Source: Lachnospiraceae bacterium AC2028 (GTDB lineage Bacteria > Bacillota > Clostridia > Lachnospirales > Lachnospiraceae). Taken from it: DNA of 64,000 nt. The translations under genes were made by a program, and so were the position numbers. The DNA lies in contig JNJD01000006.1 in assembly GCA_000702685.1 (NCBI GenBank), forward strand, positions 620,001 to 684,000, written 5' to 3'. A model generated the notes under the pieces. The model was not told the DNA's origin, did no database searches, and saw only the letters and a list, made by a program, of their open reading frames with translations. This document shows positions 44,331 through 54,110 of the stretch, piece by piece (the first letter of the stretch is position 1; each line of letters begins with the position of its first letter).

Positions 44331-45257
44331 TCAGAGATTGTTCTTATTCTCGTCGTAAATGGTATTCCAGACCTGATCCTTGGGAGGATTCTGATAAGGA
44401 TTCTGCGAACTGTCCGGAGCCTGCGCATAAGGGTTCTGAGCGGGCTGTGCGGGCTGTGCAGGCTGAACGTTCTGAGGAGCCTGTGCAGTCTGATTCTGCA
44501 TGTAAGGGTTGTTCGCATAAGGATTCAAAGGCGCAGGCTGATCTGCCTGAGCGGTATTCTGTGCATAGTAATTATTCTGATAAGCATTCTGTGCATAGGG
44601 ATTCTGCTGATACGTATTCTGGGTATATCCGCCCTGCTGATAAGGATTCTGCTGATATCCGGGCTGTACTCCGGCCTGAGGCTTCGGAGCTCCGAAGGGA
44701 TATCTCTTATGATTGATGGTCTTAGAGCATCCGATGATCATATAGAAGAGCCAGGGAAGAAGGATAAGTCCGACTGCCCATCCGCCTCCGAGCTGATAAG
44801 CCTGGGAAAGCTTTATCGCACGGAAGATCCTGACAATGAAAGTAAACAGGCAGCAGATTCCGCCGATGGCAAAAAGAGCCAGCATGGCTCCGCCCGCACT
44901 TGCGAAATCGGAGGTGCCGTATGCACCGAATGCTGCGGATATCGCATAAACAATAAAATATATGACAGCGATGAAAATGCAGATTCCGCCGATAAGTCCC
45001 GCAACAAGATAGCTCCAGAACCAGTTTTTGATATCCGAAATTTTGAATAACAGATAATCGTTATAAAAAGGAATGATCGCACCCCAGCCGTGCTCACCCG
45101 CTTTATCGAACATCTTCCAGAGACCGATGATCGTACAGACGGCAACGGCAAGTCTTATGAGACTGCTTATGGCATCGATAGTCTGATAACCCGTTCCGTA
45201 ATAATACGGATTCTGACCAATATTTTCCAGTGCTTCCATAAAATCTGCTGAATTCAT
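44331..45257 (-). CDS. DUF5684-like membrane protein with Gln/Asn/Pro-rich tail
   Basis: 308 residues. About four membrane helices occupy residues 30-185 (RLAVAVCTIIGLWKMFDKAGEHGWGAIIPFYNDYLLF is the DUF5684-like opening, here split across helix 1 and its loop). The last 120 residues are a repetitive Q/N/Y/P-rich tail with units such as NPYQQGGYTQ and QNPYAQN, which is probably disordered. No enzyme motif. Signal or secretion-related enzymes sometimes carry this domain, but no catalytic residues were found. Confidence 0.75.
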   Translation of the reverse strand: MNSADFMEALENIGQNPYYYGTGYQTIDAISSLIRLAVAVCTIIGLWKMFDKAGEHGWGAIIPFYNDYLLFKISDIKNWFWSYLVAGLIGGICIFIAVIYFIVYAISAAFGAYGTSDFASAGGAMLALFAIGGICCLFTFIVRIFRAIKLSQAYQLGGGWAVGLILLPWLFYMIIGCSKTINHKRYPFGAPKPQAGVQPGYQQNPYQQGGYTQNTYQQNPYAQNAYQNNYYAQNTAQADQPAPLNPYANNPYMQNQTAQAPQNVQPAQPAQPAQNPYAQAPDSSQNPYQNPPKDQVWNTIYDENKNNL

Positions 45258-45278
45258 TTTATTCTCCCTGTCAAAAAA

Positions 45279-45455
45279 TCATCTCAAAAAATAAAACACT
45301 ACATAGCCTGCCACAATCAGCCAGAAGATTGTCGCAAACGGCTGCTTGAAAATAAATCCGAGAACCTTGAACGGAAGCTTTATCGCAAAAGCGAGAAGCT
45401 TGAGCAGGATCCAGATTATGGCAAGCAGTATGATTATTATGAGCATTGTAAACAT
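45279..45455 (-). CDS. Small two-helix membrane protein
   Basis: 58 residues (MFTMLIIIILLAIIWILLKL...), two membrane helices separated by KLPFKVLGFIFKQPF. GGGAGG lies seven bases before the ATG. 21 bp upstream of the DUF5684-like gene and in the same direction, so probably cotranscribed. Not recognised. Confidence 0.75.
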   Translation of the reverse strand: MFTMLIIIILLAIIWILLKLLAFAIKLPFKVLGFIFKQPFATIFWLIVAGYVVFYFLR

Positions 45456-45613
45456 CTGTATTCCTCCCGGGGCAATGCCCCCATGTGCCTAAAACACACT
45501 ATAGAGATAATACCATAAGCAGGCATCCATATTCCAATTTTTTTGACATATTTTTCAAGGAAACGTAAAATGATTTCCGTAAGGTTTTTACTTAACAAAG
45601 AGCGAAAATCACC

Positions 45614-46588
45614 ATGGGAAAAAAGAAGACAAAAAAACAGAAAAAAGATGTAAGACAGAGGATCTTTGAGATCATACAGATAGGAAGCAGGAAGGATATT
45701 CCGAGCTTTGCTTTCGATGCCGCACTGATCACCATAGTCATTCTCAACATTCTTTCGCTGATCCTCGAATCATTTGAGCAGCTGTCATATCTGTCATCTG
45801 TTTTCAAGTTCCTGGATGTGTTCAGCATCATCTTCTTCCTGATCGAATATATCCTCAGGATAATTACGGCTGACCATCTGTATCCCGATATGTCCAAAGC
45901 AAAGGCTGTGTTCAGGTTCATTTTTTCCTTTGACGGGATCATCGAACTCCTGACAATACTTCCGTTTTACTACCTGTCCGGATTCGTCGTATTCAGGCTT
46001 CTCAGAGTCGCAAGGATCCTCAGGCTGTTCAAGATCAACTCAACATATGATGCATTTCACGTGATCATCTCGGTATTCACGGATAAGATCCAGCAGATAC
46101 TTTCTTCCGTGCTCATAATACTGATACTGATGCTCTCATCAAGCCTTTGCATGTATTCGGTAGAGCATACCGTTCAGCCCGATGCATTTCCCAATGCGCT
46201 TTCAGGCATGTGGTGGGCCGCGACTACGATCTTCACGGTCGGTTACGGAGATGTGTATCCCGTTACGATAATGGGCAAGATAATAGGAGTTGTGATAGAC
46301 TTCCTGGCTATGGGAGTTGTTGCAATCCCCACCGGCATCATTTCTGCAGGCTTTGTTGAAAAATACACTGCGATCAGGAGAAACCAGTCCGATAGCGAAG
46401 AGATGACCGGACTGATCACTATAACCGTAACTCCCGATACCCCCTATGTCGGAAAAGAGATCGGACAGGTTGAGAACAAAGAAGACATTGATATACTTGT
46501 AGTCATTAGGGACGGTGCATGTGCAGTTCCGACAAGAACCCTCAAACTGAAAAAAGGCGACTCCCTTGTGTGCAGGAAGTCCAGATAA
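45614..46588 (+). CDS. Voltage-gated-type potassium channel
   Basis: 324 residues. Basic N-terminus, then an S1-S4 module (about 33-150; S4-like FRLLRVARILRLFKI with regularly spaced arginines) and a pore with the K+ filter TVGYGDVYP (about 215-223). The C-terminal 60 residues (GLITITVTPDTPYVGKEIGQ...) resemble an RCK-C ligand-binding domain. Inner membrane. Single gene with its own terminator. Selectivity for K+ follows from the filter; gating is inferred. Confidence 0.93.
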   Translation: MGKKKTKKQKKDVRQRIFEIIQIGSRKDIPSFAFDAALITIVILNILSLILESFEQLSYLSSVFKFLDVFSIIFFLIEYILRIITADHLYPDMSKAKAVFRFIFSFDGIIELLTILPFYYLSGFVVFRLLRVARILRLFKINSTYDAFHVIISVFTDKIQQILSSVLIILILMLSSSLCMYSVEHTVQPDAFPNALSGMWWAATTIFTVGYGDVYPVTIMGKIIGVVIDFLAMGVVAIPTGIISAGFVEKYTAIRRNQSDSEEMTGLITITVTPDTPYVGKEIGQVENKEDIDILVVIRDGACAVPTRTLKLKKGDSLVCRKSR

Positions 46589-46605
46589 GAATTAACTCTT
46601 CATCC

Positions 46606-46639
46606 GCAAAAAAATGCCTCTCTGACGAGAGGCATTTTT
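46606..46639 (+). terminator. Terminator of the potassium channel gene
   Basis: AAAATGCCTCT/AGAGGCATTTT stem, loop CTGACG, then T run. It has near symmetry and could also act on the minus strand. Confidence 0.85.
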
Positions 46640-46641
46640 AT

Positions 46642-46680
46642 ATGCGGATGAAGGGAGCTCGCTAGGGGTTCGAGTCCCTC
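46642..46680. pseudogene. tRNA-Leu 3'-end fragment with a stray T arm
   Basis: Fifteen bases (ATGCGGATGAAGGGA, 46642-46656) repeat exactly at 46729-46743 in the tRNA-Leu 3' end. A plus-strand T-arm-like AGGGGTTCGAGTCCCTC follows. Not a full tRNA. Confidence 0.6.
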
Positions 46681-46692
46681 ATAATTTACATT

Positions 46693-46727
46693 AAAAAATG
46701 CGTCCATCTACGAGGGACGCATTTTTT
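46693..46727 (-). terminator. Terminator of tRNA-Leu
   Basis: Minus-strand TGCGTCC/GGACGCA stem then TTTTTT, directly after the tRNA. Confidence 0.88.
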
Positions 46728-46729
46728 AA

Positions 46730-46809
46730 TGCGGATGAAGGGACTCGAACCCACACGCTTTCGCACAAGAACCTAAATCTTGCATGTCTACCAATTCCAT
46801 CACATCCGC
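46730..46809 (-). tRNA. tRNA-Leu(TAG)
   Basis: Acceptor GCGGATG/CATCCGC, discriminator A, long variable arm (TGCGAAAGCG), anticodon stem CAAGA/TCTTG with loop TTTAGGT, anticodon TAG. Confidence 0.93.
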
Positions 46810-46869
46810 TTAACGGTACGGAAAAACCATACCGTGATACTTTACAACAAACCATTCATTCTGACAACA

Positions 46870-48525
46870 TCAATCTGAACCGAGCATCGAGATACCTTCC
46901 ACTATAGCGGGAAGGAACTGCTGCTTTCTCGATACGACTCCTCTGAGGAACAGACCGCTTCCGTCCGAAGGGATATCCGTCTGGAATCCCGCTTTCAGAA
47001 CCTCTTCCGCACTCTCTCCGCTCCACAGCACTCTCGAACTTTCCGAAGGAATAAGCGTTACCATGAAAAAGACCATGTCGAGTTTTTCGGAAAGCATGAA
47101 TTTATCGATCGCATCCTTCGCTTTCTTTTCCGCCACATCGATCTCTTCCTTCATCATTGCATTAACCTGGGCGATTCCAACGGAATAGCCGTCGATCGTA
47201 AACTTCTTGAAATCGCGCTTGAGTAATTCCTCTCCCGTCTTTCTTTCGAAATCACTTCCGGCCTTGAACATCTCACGGGCGAACTCATCCTGACGGATGC
47301 CTGCGATACGGGCAAGTTCATTTCCGCACTGGATATCGGTCTCGGTACAAGTGGGGCTCTTATAGATAAGTGTATCGGAAAGAATAGCGGCACAGAGAAG
47401 TCCGGCGATCTCGGGCTTGACTTCCACATGTGCTTCCTTGTACATCAGATAGACGATCGTTGAAGCAGAGCCCAGAGGCTGGTTTCTGAAAAATACCGGA
47501 GCTATCGTCTCAACCGCACCGAGCCTGTGGTGATCGATTATCTCAAGGATCGAAGCGGATTCGATTCCGGTAACAGCCTGATTCTTTTCATTGTGATCCA
47601 CAAGGATGACCTGCTTGCGCTTTGCACCGAGAAGGTTTCTGCGCGAGATCATTCCCACATATTCACCCTTTTCATCAAGAACGGGGAAATATCTGTGATG
47701 AGCCTGTGCCATAACAGGCCTGATGTCGTCTATATAGTCGGTCATTCTGAATGTGACAAGATCCTGCGACTTCATGAAATAACTGACGGGTATCGACTGA
47801 TCCATAAGTCTTGATACAAAGAATGCATCATACTTGGTAACGATAACGCGGACATTTTTTTCGGAAGCCGCATTTCTGACACCGTCACTGGGTCTGGTTC
47901 CGGAGCAGGTGATAAGACAGCTTGCGCCCGCCTCCAGGCATTCTTTTGCATCCTCCGTTCCGTCGGGAAGGATAACGATATCGCCTGCCGAAACTCCTGC
48001 GGCGCCTTTCTGTGAAACAACTACCTTACCGCCTTCAACTACACCTTCTTCGCTTCCGGCAACAAGCGTTCCTTCCAGAGTTTCGATGATATTGGAATAG
48101 GGAGTGTGTGCAGCCGCAAGTATTCCGGTATCTTCGGTATCCATATAGGAATCGACGATATCACCGAGCGTTATAAGCCCCTTAAGGATCTTTCCTTCGG
48201 TAATGCAGAGTGTTACTACATTCGCATCATGCATTGCTTTCCAGGCCTTCTTAAGCGACATATCATATGCCGCACCGGGAAGCTTGCGCATATCCATATC
48301 CATTACCTGGATCCTGATATCCTTGATATACTCGGGCGGTTTGACACCGAATCTGGAAAGAACAAATTTCGTCTCGTCATTCAGATGACCGCATCTGACC
48401 GCACGGAAATCACCTCCGGTCAGTCTGTTCTTAAGATCGGCATATCCGATCGCAGAACATATCGCATCGGTATCGGGATTTTTGTGTCCTATGACATATA
48501 CGGGACGTGTCTGATCAACCTGCAT
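46870..48525 (-). CDS. Manganese-dependent inorganic pyrophosphatase with CBS-DRTGG regulatory insert
   Basis: 551 residues. N-terminal DHH-type motif IGHKNPDTDAICSAIGYADL; a CBS pair split around a DRTGG-like domain (about 70-300, KILKGLITLGDIVDSYMDT and MISRRNLLGAKR); then VDHNEKN and the DHH signature EIIDHHRLGAVE. This is the family II PPase with a nucleotide-binding CBS insert known from Clostridia and regulated by adenine nucleotides. Hydrolyses pyrophosphate in the cytoplasm, pulling biosynthesis forward. Its neighbours, GH115 and the NAD operon, do not suggest a shared pathway. Confidence 0.93.
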   Translation of the reverse strand: MQVDQTRPVYVIGHKNPDTDAICSAIGYADLKNRLTGGDFRAVRCGHLNDETKFVLSRFGVKPPEYIKDIRIQVMDMDMRKLPGAAYDMSLKKAWKAMHDANVVTLCITEGKILKGLITLGDIVDSYMDTEDTGILAAAHTPYSNIIETLEGTLVAGSEEGVVEGGKVVVSQKGAAGVSAGDIVILPDGTEDAKECLEAGASCLITCSGTRPSDGVRNAASEKNVRVIVTKYDAFFVSRLMDQSIPVSYFMKSQDLVTFRMTDYIDDIRPVMAQAHHRYFPVLDEKGEYVGMISRRNLLGAKRKQVILVDHNEKNQAVTGIESASILEIIDHHRLGAVETIAPVFFRNQPLGSASTIVYLMYKEAHVEVKPEIAGLLCAAILSDTLIYKSPTCTETDIQCGNELARIAGIRQDEFAREMFKAGSDFERKTGEELLKRDFKKFTIDGYSVGIAQVNAMMKEEIDVAEKKAKDAIDKFMLSEKLDMVFFMVTLIPSESSRVLWSGESAEEVLKAGFQTDIPSDGSGLFLRGVVSRKQQFLPAIVEGISMLGSD

Positions 48526-48534
48526 ATCGCACCT

Positions 48535-51483
48535 CTATCTTTCAATGAATGAAGGTATGGGACCAAAGAACGAATACGGCAAATCTCCCTGTGCTTTTCT
48601 CACGAATATCCTCATCAATACGGCGCCGGGTTCGCAGCCGTAAATGCGCAGGGTGTTTTTGCCTTTCCTGCAAATAATCTTCGCAGAGCCTTTCTTTTCC
48701 TGCATAAGGGCAACCTTGCACCATTCGGGATCGCTGTGATTTCCGGCTCTGTAGGTCTCGGATACCGGTCTTACCTTTACGATATCACCGCCATTCATGC
48801 TGACCGCAAGCGATGAAAAAGTATCCCTCATGATCGGACCGCCGGGTGCCTGCGAAAGTATGAACTCATATTCTCCGTCTTCGGGAACATAAATGCTGTA
48901 ATCAGCAAAAGGCATTTCTTCGGGATTGCGGTTTCCTCCGTCGGCCGGGTAAACTCTCATTCCGCTCTCATATTTTCCGTAGGGAGAATAGACCTTGAAG
49001 TCACATTCTTTTCCGGGACCGATCATATCGTAATCCGCGGCTTCAACAGCACATGCAAGTCCTGCGCCGCCCAAAGGCATCCTGACATCATCCGGAAGAA
49101 CGGGAACATAGTGAAGTGCGGAAATCTCCTCTTCGGCAAAAGCTCTGGCAACGACTTTAACGAATGCTTTGCACCTTCCGGATATAACGGTAACGATTCC
49201 GGTGATGTTTTCTTTGCCGGCATCCGATGCCGCTTTTCGGAGAAGTTCCTTATCTGCGGAAACAGTGATACGTGCGATGCTTCCCGTAGGACCTTCGGGG
49301 CACAGATTTCCTTCATCCGCAGCACCTTTGAGTTCTCCGTTTGAAACAGAAAGCTTTATCCATTCGGAACCGGCCTGTGCATTCCAGCTGCAGTCATCCT
49401 TACAGCAGTTTTCAACGATGATCTCTCCTGTTCTTCCCGGAACAAGAAGATCCGTCATCAAAAGTTCCTTCTTCGTCCAGTCATAACCCATCGTAAATGA
49501 AGGCATGCCGTTAACACTGACGCACACCCTGTCATGATCGTAGGGCTTAACATATGTTCTTACCGGGACCATATGCTCTTCTTCGTTCCAGTTGATGAAA
49601 CCGATATGCTCGGAAAGCATGATGCCGTTCCACTTGCCGTTTCCGAGAGCGTTGTACTCCTTCGTGAGTTTCTCATCAAGTTCAATGCACTGCCTGATGC
49701 CCTCTGCGTAATAGTTGGCGGAAGGACATCCGCGCTTTGCAAGCAGCATATTCTTGCCGCTGTAGAGCTGCATTGTAAGTACATTCATCGAAGCTTTTGC
49801 GGGGAAATATACCAGCTGATAAAAAGCATCGAAGCTGTCCCTGCCTTTGAACTTTTCAAAAAGCGCATCCGCCGCAGCATTTACCCTTCCGGCTTTTGCG
49901 AGCATCTTCGCGCTTTCCCTGAAATAAACGGGACTGTATGTTTCGGGACCGATACTCTCCGGGCGCCTTACGGAATTGATGCGCGAATAATCATCAAGAA
50001 GACTTGCAACTTCCGATACCGTCTCCTTATCTTCGGAAGCAAACTGCTGCTGCGCCCAATATGCAGGATATGACGCGGGATCATCAGCCCATCTGTCATA
50101 GTCGTAGGCAAGATCCATAAAATAATTCAACGGATATTCAACAGGCTTGATATCGCCGACGTTTACGATCCACAGATCCCTTACGCCGCACTCCCATGCC
50201 TGCCCCATCTGCTCTGCGATCCTCGGTATATAGGTGCTGTTTACCCACTCATATGAGATGGGAGCGCCGTGGTAATCCAGATGATAGTACATTCCGAATC
50301 CGCCCTTATGATCACGGTCGCGGGCAGGAGGAAGAAGTCTCATATTTCCGAAATTATCATCGGAAAGAAGGATTATGGTTCCGTCAAGACCGTCCCAGGC
50401 TCTGAGTCCTTCATTATCTTCATCACCGTAATAAAAGTCCTCAACCTCTTTATATACGGCAAAAACCTTGGCAACCTCAGGCTCCCTGTCACCGTATACT
50501 TCCTTCAGAAGTTCCTTTTGTGTAGTGATAACATCCTTGAGATAATTGATATTATCTAAAACGGTGCATTCCCTTCCGAGCATTTCGGAATCGGCTTCGC
50601 CTCTCATTCCGACGGTAACAATATTTTCAAAAGGAGCATTTCTCTTAAGTCCGTCTCTCCAGAATTCGATAAGTCCTTCCCTGTTACGGTTGAAATTCCA
50701 GTCATTGCCGTATTTAGAATCCGGACCTTTGACATGGGAAAATTCCTCACCGTGTCTCATGCAGGGCTCATGGTGCGAAGTTCCCATCACGACACCGTAT
50801 TCATCGGCAAGTGCCGCACTTTCGGTTCCGGGGCCGTCTTCCGAAAAACACGAAGACCACATGGCGGGCCAGAGATAATTACCGTGCATTCTGAGAAGAA
50901 GCTCGAATACGTGGTCATACATCTTCGCATTAAATCCACCGAAGAGATTATTCGTCCAAGTTCCGAACGAAGGCCACTCATCATTGATGAAAAAGCCCCT
51001 GTATCTAACGGAAGGAACCTTGCTGACATATTTGTCATTTTCCGTAATGACAACTTTGCTTTTCTTAACAGGCTTCGCATCGGCAAACCATACCCAGGGA
51101 CTGACACCCATGAGTTCGGAAATCCGGAAGAGGCCGTAGATCGTTCCTCTCTTATCACTTCCGGCGATCACCAGCACGTTTTTACCGTTTGTGCTTACGG
51201 GAGCAAAAAGAAACACTTCCCTTTTTCCACAAACATCGGAAAGATCGATCAGACCGGCCTTTTCGAAATGATCAATGATCGAAGACCTGCCTATGCATCC
51301 GGCATATATGCCTCCGTCAATGATATCGGCATCAGTGAAAGCCTCTTTACTTATGACCGGCTTTTCCGATGATCCGAAGACGAGTTCAAAATCTCCGGAT
51401 ACTTTTCCGGCAACTCTTATCACTCCGGGCCAGTCATTATTATCAATGAAGATCTTAGTTTTTTCGTTAATTGTAAAACTCAT
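48535..51483 (-). CDS. GH115 xylan alpha-1,2-glucuronidase
   Basis: 982 residues, no signal peptide, so probably cytoplasmic. Signature stretches are GTIYGLFRISELMGVSPWVWF (about 130-150), PSVRYRGFFINDEWPS (about 175-190), FNAKMYDHVFELLLRMHGNYLWPAMW and YGVVMGTSHHEPC. These are the GH115 catalytic-domain landmarks, with the NDE and HHE acids in the active cleft. The C-terminal part carries a GH115-type accessory beta domain. It removes (methyl)glucuronic acid from xylo-oligosaccharides. This points to a plant-fibre-degrading gut lineage. Isolated from other glycan genes here. Confidence 0.92.
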   Translation of the reverse strand: MSFTINEKTKIFIDNNDWPGVIRVAGKVSGDFELVFGSSEKPVISKEAFTDADIIDGGIYAGCIGRSSIIDHFEKAGLIDLSDVCGKREVFLFAPVSTNGKNVLVIAGSDKRGTIYGLFRISELMGVSPWVWFADAKPVKKSKVVITENDKYVSKVPSVRYRGFFINDEWPSFGTWTNNLFGGFNAKMYDHVFELLLRMHGNYLWPAMWSSCFSEDGPGTESAALADEYGVVMGTSHHEPCMRHGEEFSHVKGPDSKYGNDWNFNRNREGLIEFWRDGLKRNAPFENIVTVGMRGEADSEMLGRECTVLDNINYLKDVITTQKELLKEVYGDREPEVAKVFAVYKEVEDFYYGDEDNEGLRAWDGLDGTIILLSDDNFGNMRLLPPARDRDHKGGFGMYYHLDYHGAPISYEWVNSTYIPRIAEQMGQAWECGVRDLWIVNVGDIKPVEYPLNYFMDLAYDYDRWADDPASYPAYWAQQQFASEDKETVSEVASLLDDYSRINSVRRPESIGPETYSPVYFRESAKMLAKAGRVNAAADALFEKFKGRDSFDAFYQLVYFPAKASMNVLTMQLYSGKNMLLAKRGCPSANYYAEGIRQCIELDEKLTKEYNALGNGKWNGIMLSEHIGFINWNEEEHMVPVRTYVKPYDHDRVCVSVNGMPSFTMGYDWTKKELLMTDLLVPGRTGEIIVENCCKDDCSWNAQAGSEWIKLSVSNGELKGAADEGNLCPEGPTGSIARITVSADKELLRKAASDAGKENITGIVTVISGRCKAFVKVVARAFAEEEISALHYVPVLPDDVRMPLGGAGLACAVEAADYDMIGPGKECDFKVYSPYGKYESGMRVYPADGGNRNPEEMPFADYSIYVPEDGEYEFILSQAPGGPIMRDTFSSLAVSMNGGDIVKVRPVSETYRAGNHSDPEWCKVALMQEKKGSAKIICRKGKNTLRIYGCEPGAVLMRIFVRKAQGDLPYSFFGPIPSFIER

Positions 51484-51494
51484 TATGATAACCT

Positions 51495-52250
51495 TTACTT
51501 TTCTGTTTTTTCCGATGCTTCGAAATGAGGCATGAGTGTGATCTTATGAAGATTGAGCCTGTGCATTCTGTCTATCTTCTCGCGGATTGCATCATCCTCG
51601 CACTCACCGGTAGCAATATATTTATCGAGAACGGCATAGGTAAACCCGATCTTGTCTTCATCACTCATTCCGCTGAGTCCGTCCGAAGGAGTCTTATGCA
51701 CAAGATTTGAAGGAAGTCCGAGATAATCTCCGATCTGAAGAACTTCCTCTACGGTAAAGCCGGCAAGGATGGACATATCACCGGCAGCATCACCGTACTT
51801 GGTGCTGTAACCGATATAGTCTTCGGATGCATTACAGGTATTAATGACTCTTCCGCCTTCTTCAAGTCCCTGGGCAACCGCATAAAGAGTTGTCATTCTG
51901 ACTCTGGGTGGAATATTTATTCCGACATCCTTTGTAATGGTACCGCCCGCTTCTTCGATGCTCTTTTTAAGCGCCTTTACAGCTTCACCGATGTTCACGG
52001 TATAATGCCTGATTCCGAGATGATCTACAACCGCCTGTGAATCGCTGATATCGGGCTGTATACCGTCGGGCATCATAACGCCGACCACTCTTTCTTTTCC
52101 GAGCGCTCTCGCAAGAAGTGCTGCGGTTATGCATGAATCCTTACCGCCGGATATTCCGAGGACTGCACTGCAGGTCTTTCCGTTCTTTTCAAAAAAATCC
52201 CTTATCCATTCGCAGATCTCATCAACTGTCTTTTCTACATTTGCAAGCAT
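51495..52250 (-). CDS. nadE: NH3-dependent NAD+ synthetase
   Basis: 251 residues; only the ammonia-dependent synthetase domain. LGISGGKDSCITAALL (about 32-47) is the SGGxDS PP-loop, with NTCNASEDYIGYSTKYGDAAGD later. Final step of NAD synthesis from deamido-NAD. 10 bp after the pncB stop and last gene of a pncA-nadD-pncB-nadE cluster. Confidence 0.97.
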   Translation of the reverse strand: MLANVEKTVDEICEWIRDFFEKNGKTCSAVLGISGGKDSCITAALLARALGKERVVGVMMPDGIQPDISDSQAVVDHLGIRHYTVNIGEAVKALKKSIEEAGGTITKDVGINIPPRVRMTTLYAVAQGLEEGGRVINTCNASEDYIGYSTKYGDAAGDMSILAGFTVEEVLQIGDYLGLPSNLVHKTPSDGLSGMSDEDKIGFTYAVLDKYIATGECEDDAIREKIDRMHRLNLHKITLMPHFEASEKTEK

Positions 52251-52260
52251 AATCCACCTC

Positions 52261-53460
52261 TTATTCGTGCTTCATTCTCCAGTCGATACAGCGCTGCAGA
52301 TATTCGACATAAGCGGGATTCTTGCACATTCCCTTACCTTCACTGTCGGAGATCTTGGCAACGTCCTGTCCGTTACATTCGGTTGTCTTCATAACGATGT
52401 TGAGAGCCGGAACATCAGTGTCATTGGCAACATAGGTTCCGATTCCGAATGCCACTTTTGCTCTTCCGTTAAAGTAAGAATTGATATTGTGAGCTTTCTC
52501 AAAATCGAGTGAATCGGAGAAAAGAAGTGTCTTGGTCTTAGGATCGATCCCAAGTTCTTCGTAATGCTTTATCATCTTGTCTCCCCACTTCATGGGATCT
52601 CCGCTGTCCTGTCTTACGCCGGAAAACAGAGTCGCGTAAGTAAGCTGGAAATCCTTAAGGAAGCAGTCTGTAGTGATCGCATCCGTAAGTGCGGTTCCGT
52701 TAAGCACTCCGTATTCCTTGACCCATGCATCGAGAGCATACCAGTTTGAATATGCCGGATTGTGCTTGTGATTGCCCTGTCCGACACACATGATCCACTC
52801 GTGAGCCATTGTTCCGACAGGCTTAAGTCCGAACTTTCTTGCAAGATATACATTGGAGGTTCCCACAAAAAGAGAACCGTTAAGCTTAGCCTTTGCAAGC
52901 TCCGATACCGCAAGTTCCTGAGCCTCTGCGGAAAGTCTTCTTCTGATGCCGAATTCGGAGAATGCACCGATCTTCCATGTTCCGTCCTCAAGCTTTTTGA
53001 TCTTGTCGGCAAGGCGCTCCCTGAAGCTTTCAAGCAGCTTGTCATAATCAAATCCCATACGGAAATAAACACCGTTGACGATTGCAAGCGTGGGAATCTC
53101 ATACATGGAAGTGTTGAGCCAGGTTCCCTTGGTTTCGATGGTAAGTCCGCAGGGAGACTTGGTACCTATCTCAAAATCCTCAAACCTGGGATGCCAGAGC
53201 CTTAAGAAGTCAACGTAAGAACGTCTGAACCATGTGATCTTTCCGAGATATTCAAGTTCATCCTCGGTGAACTTAAGATCACAGTACAGCTTGATCTGAC
53301 GCTTTATCTCCTCGACCATTTCGGGAGTAAAACGTACATCCGTGTTCCTGCATCTGAATGTCCACGTGGTGGTATAGCTGGGGAATTGATGATAGATAGC
53401 CTGTCCCATCGAGAACTTGTACAGGTCCGTTTCAAGAAGACTGTTTATGATCTGTTCCAT
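52261..53460 (-). CDS. pncB: Nicotinate phosphoribosyltransferase
   Basis: 399 residues from the ATG at 53460 (AAGGA six bases upstream; a TTG two codons earlier is the longer frame). LLETDLYKFSMGQAIYHQF is the usual opening and FSGVRQDSGDPMKWG (about 268-282) the PRPP-binding part. Converts nicotinate to nicotinate mononucleotide; the substrate is supplied by the adjacent amidase-like PncA. Two bases separate it from the nadD stop. Confidence 0.96.
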   Translation of the reverse strand: MEQIINSLLETDLYKFSMGQAIYHQFPSYTTTWTFRCRNTDVRFTPEMVEEIKRQIKLYCDLKFTEDELEYLGKITWFRRSYVDFLRLWHPRFEDFEIGTKSPCGLTIETKGTWLNTSMYEIPTLAIVNGVYFRMGFDYDKLLESFRERLADKIKKLEDGTWKIGAFSEFGIRRRLSAEAQELAVSELAKAKLNGSLFVGTSNVYLARKFGLKPVGTMAHEWIMCVGQGNHKHNPAYSNWYALDAWVKEYGVLNGTALTDAITTDCFLKDFQLTYATLFSGVRQDSGDPMKWGDKMIKHYEELGIDPKTKTLLFSDSLDFEKAHNINSYFNGRAKVAFGIGTYVANDTDVPALNIVMKTTECNGQDVAKISDSEGKGMCKNPAYVEYLQRCIDWRMKHE

Positions 53461-53462
53461 GG

Positions 53463-54110
53463 TCAATCCTTCCTTTCATACAGATGATGAGTTTTAATAT
53501 ATTCGAATGCACCTTCAGGGATAAGTTCACGGTATGCCTCCGGATTTTCCCTGATGAGCGTTGATGACAGCACCCTGCCTCTGAATGATGATACGATTAT
53601 CTTTGCCCCGTACTTTTTCTTCAGCTTCTGTTTCTTTTCAAGAATGACATTGATATCATCTTCTCCTCTCGGAGTAACAACCAGAATGACTTCACTCAGA
53701 AGTTTTTCATATTCATGCCACTTTTCTATCTCAAAAAGTATATCGCTGCCGCAAAGGAAATAATAATCTCCGTCAGCGTATTTACTTTCTGCTTCCCTGT
53801 CCTTCGCCTTTAGTTCGGCTACGGTATCAACCGAATAGCTCGGCGTGTCCTTATCCGTTTCGATACGGGATATCTCGATCGGAAGATCAAGGTTCCTTAT
53901 ACCGGCTTCAAGCATACCGATGCGTTCCTCCGAAGAGGTTATACGCATTCCTTTTTCCTCTTTCATATAAGGATGCCCGGACGGAATTATGACAATCCTG
54001 TCCGGGCGTATCTCTTCATAAATATTTGCAAGCAACTCAATGTGGCCCATATGGATGGGATCGAATGTTCCACCGAATATTGCTGTTTTGGGTTTTCCCG
54101 CTATCTCCAA
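53463..54110 (-). CDS. nadD: Nicotinate-nucleotide adenylyltransferase
   Basis: 215 residues. IFGGTFDPIHMGHIELL (about 11-27) holds the HxGH nucleotidyltransferase motif; the C-terminal ISSTLIR-type motif appears as VLSSTLIREN. Makes deamido-NAD from NaMN. Overlaps pncA by 10 bp and ends two bases before pncB. Confidence 0.96.
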   Translation of the reverse strand: MEIAGKPKTAIFGGTFDPIHMGHIELLANIYEEIRPDRIVIIPSGHPYMKEEKGMRITSSEERIGMLEAGIRNLDLPIEISRIETDKDTPSYSVDTVAELKAKDREAESKYADGDYYFLCGSDILFEIEKWHEYEKLLSEVILVVTPRGEDDINVILEKKQKLKKKYGAKIIVSSFRGRVLSSTLIRENPEAYRELIPEGAFEYIKTHHLYERKD

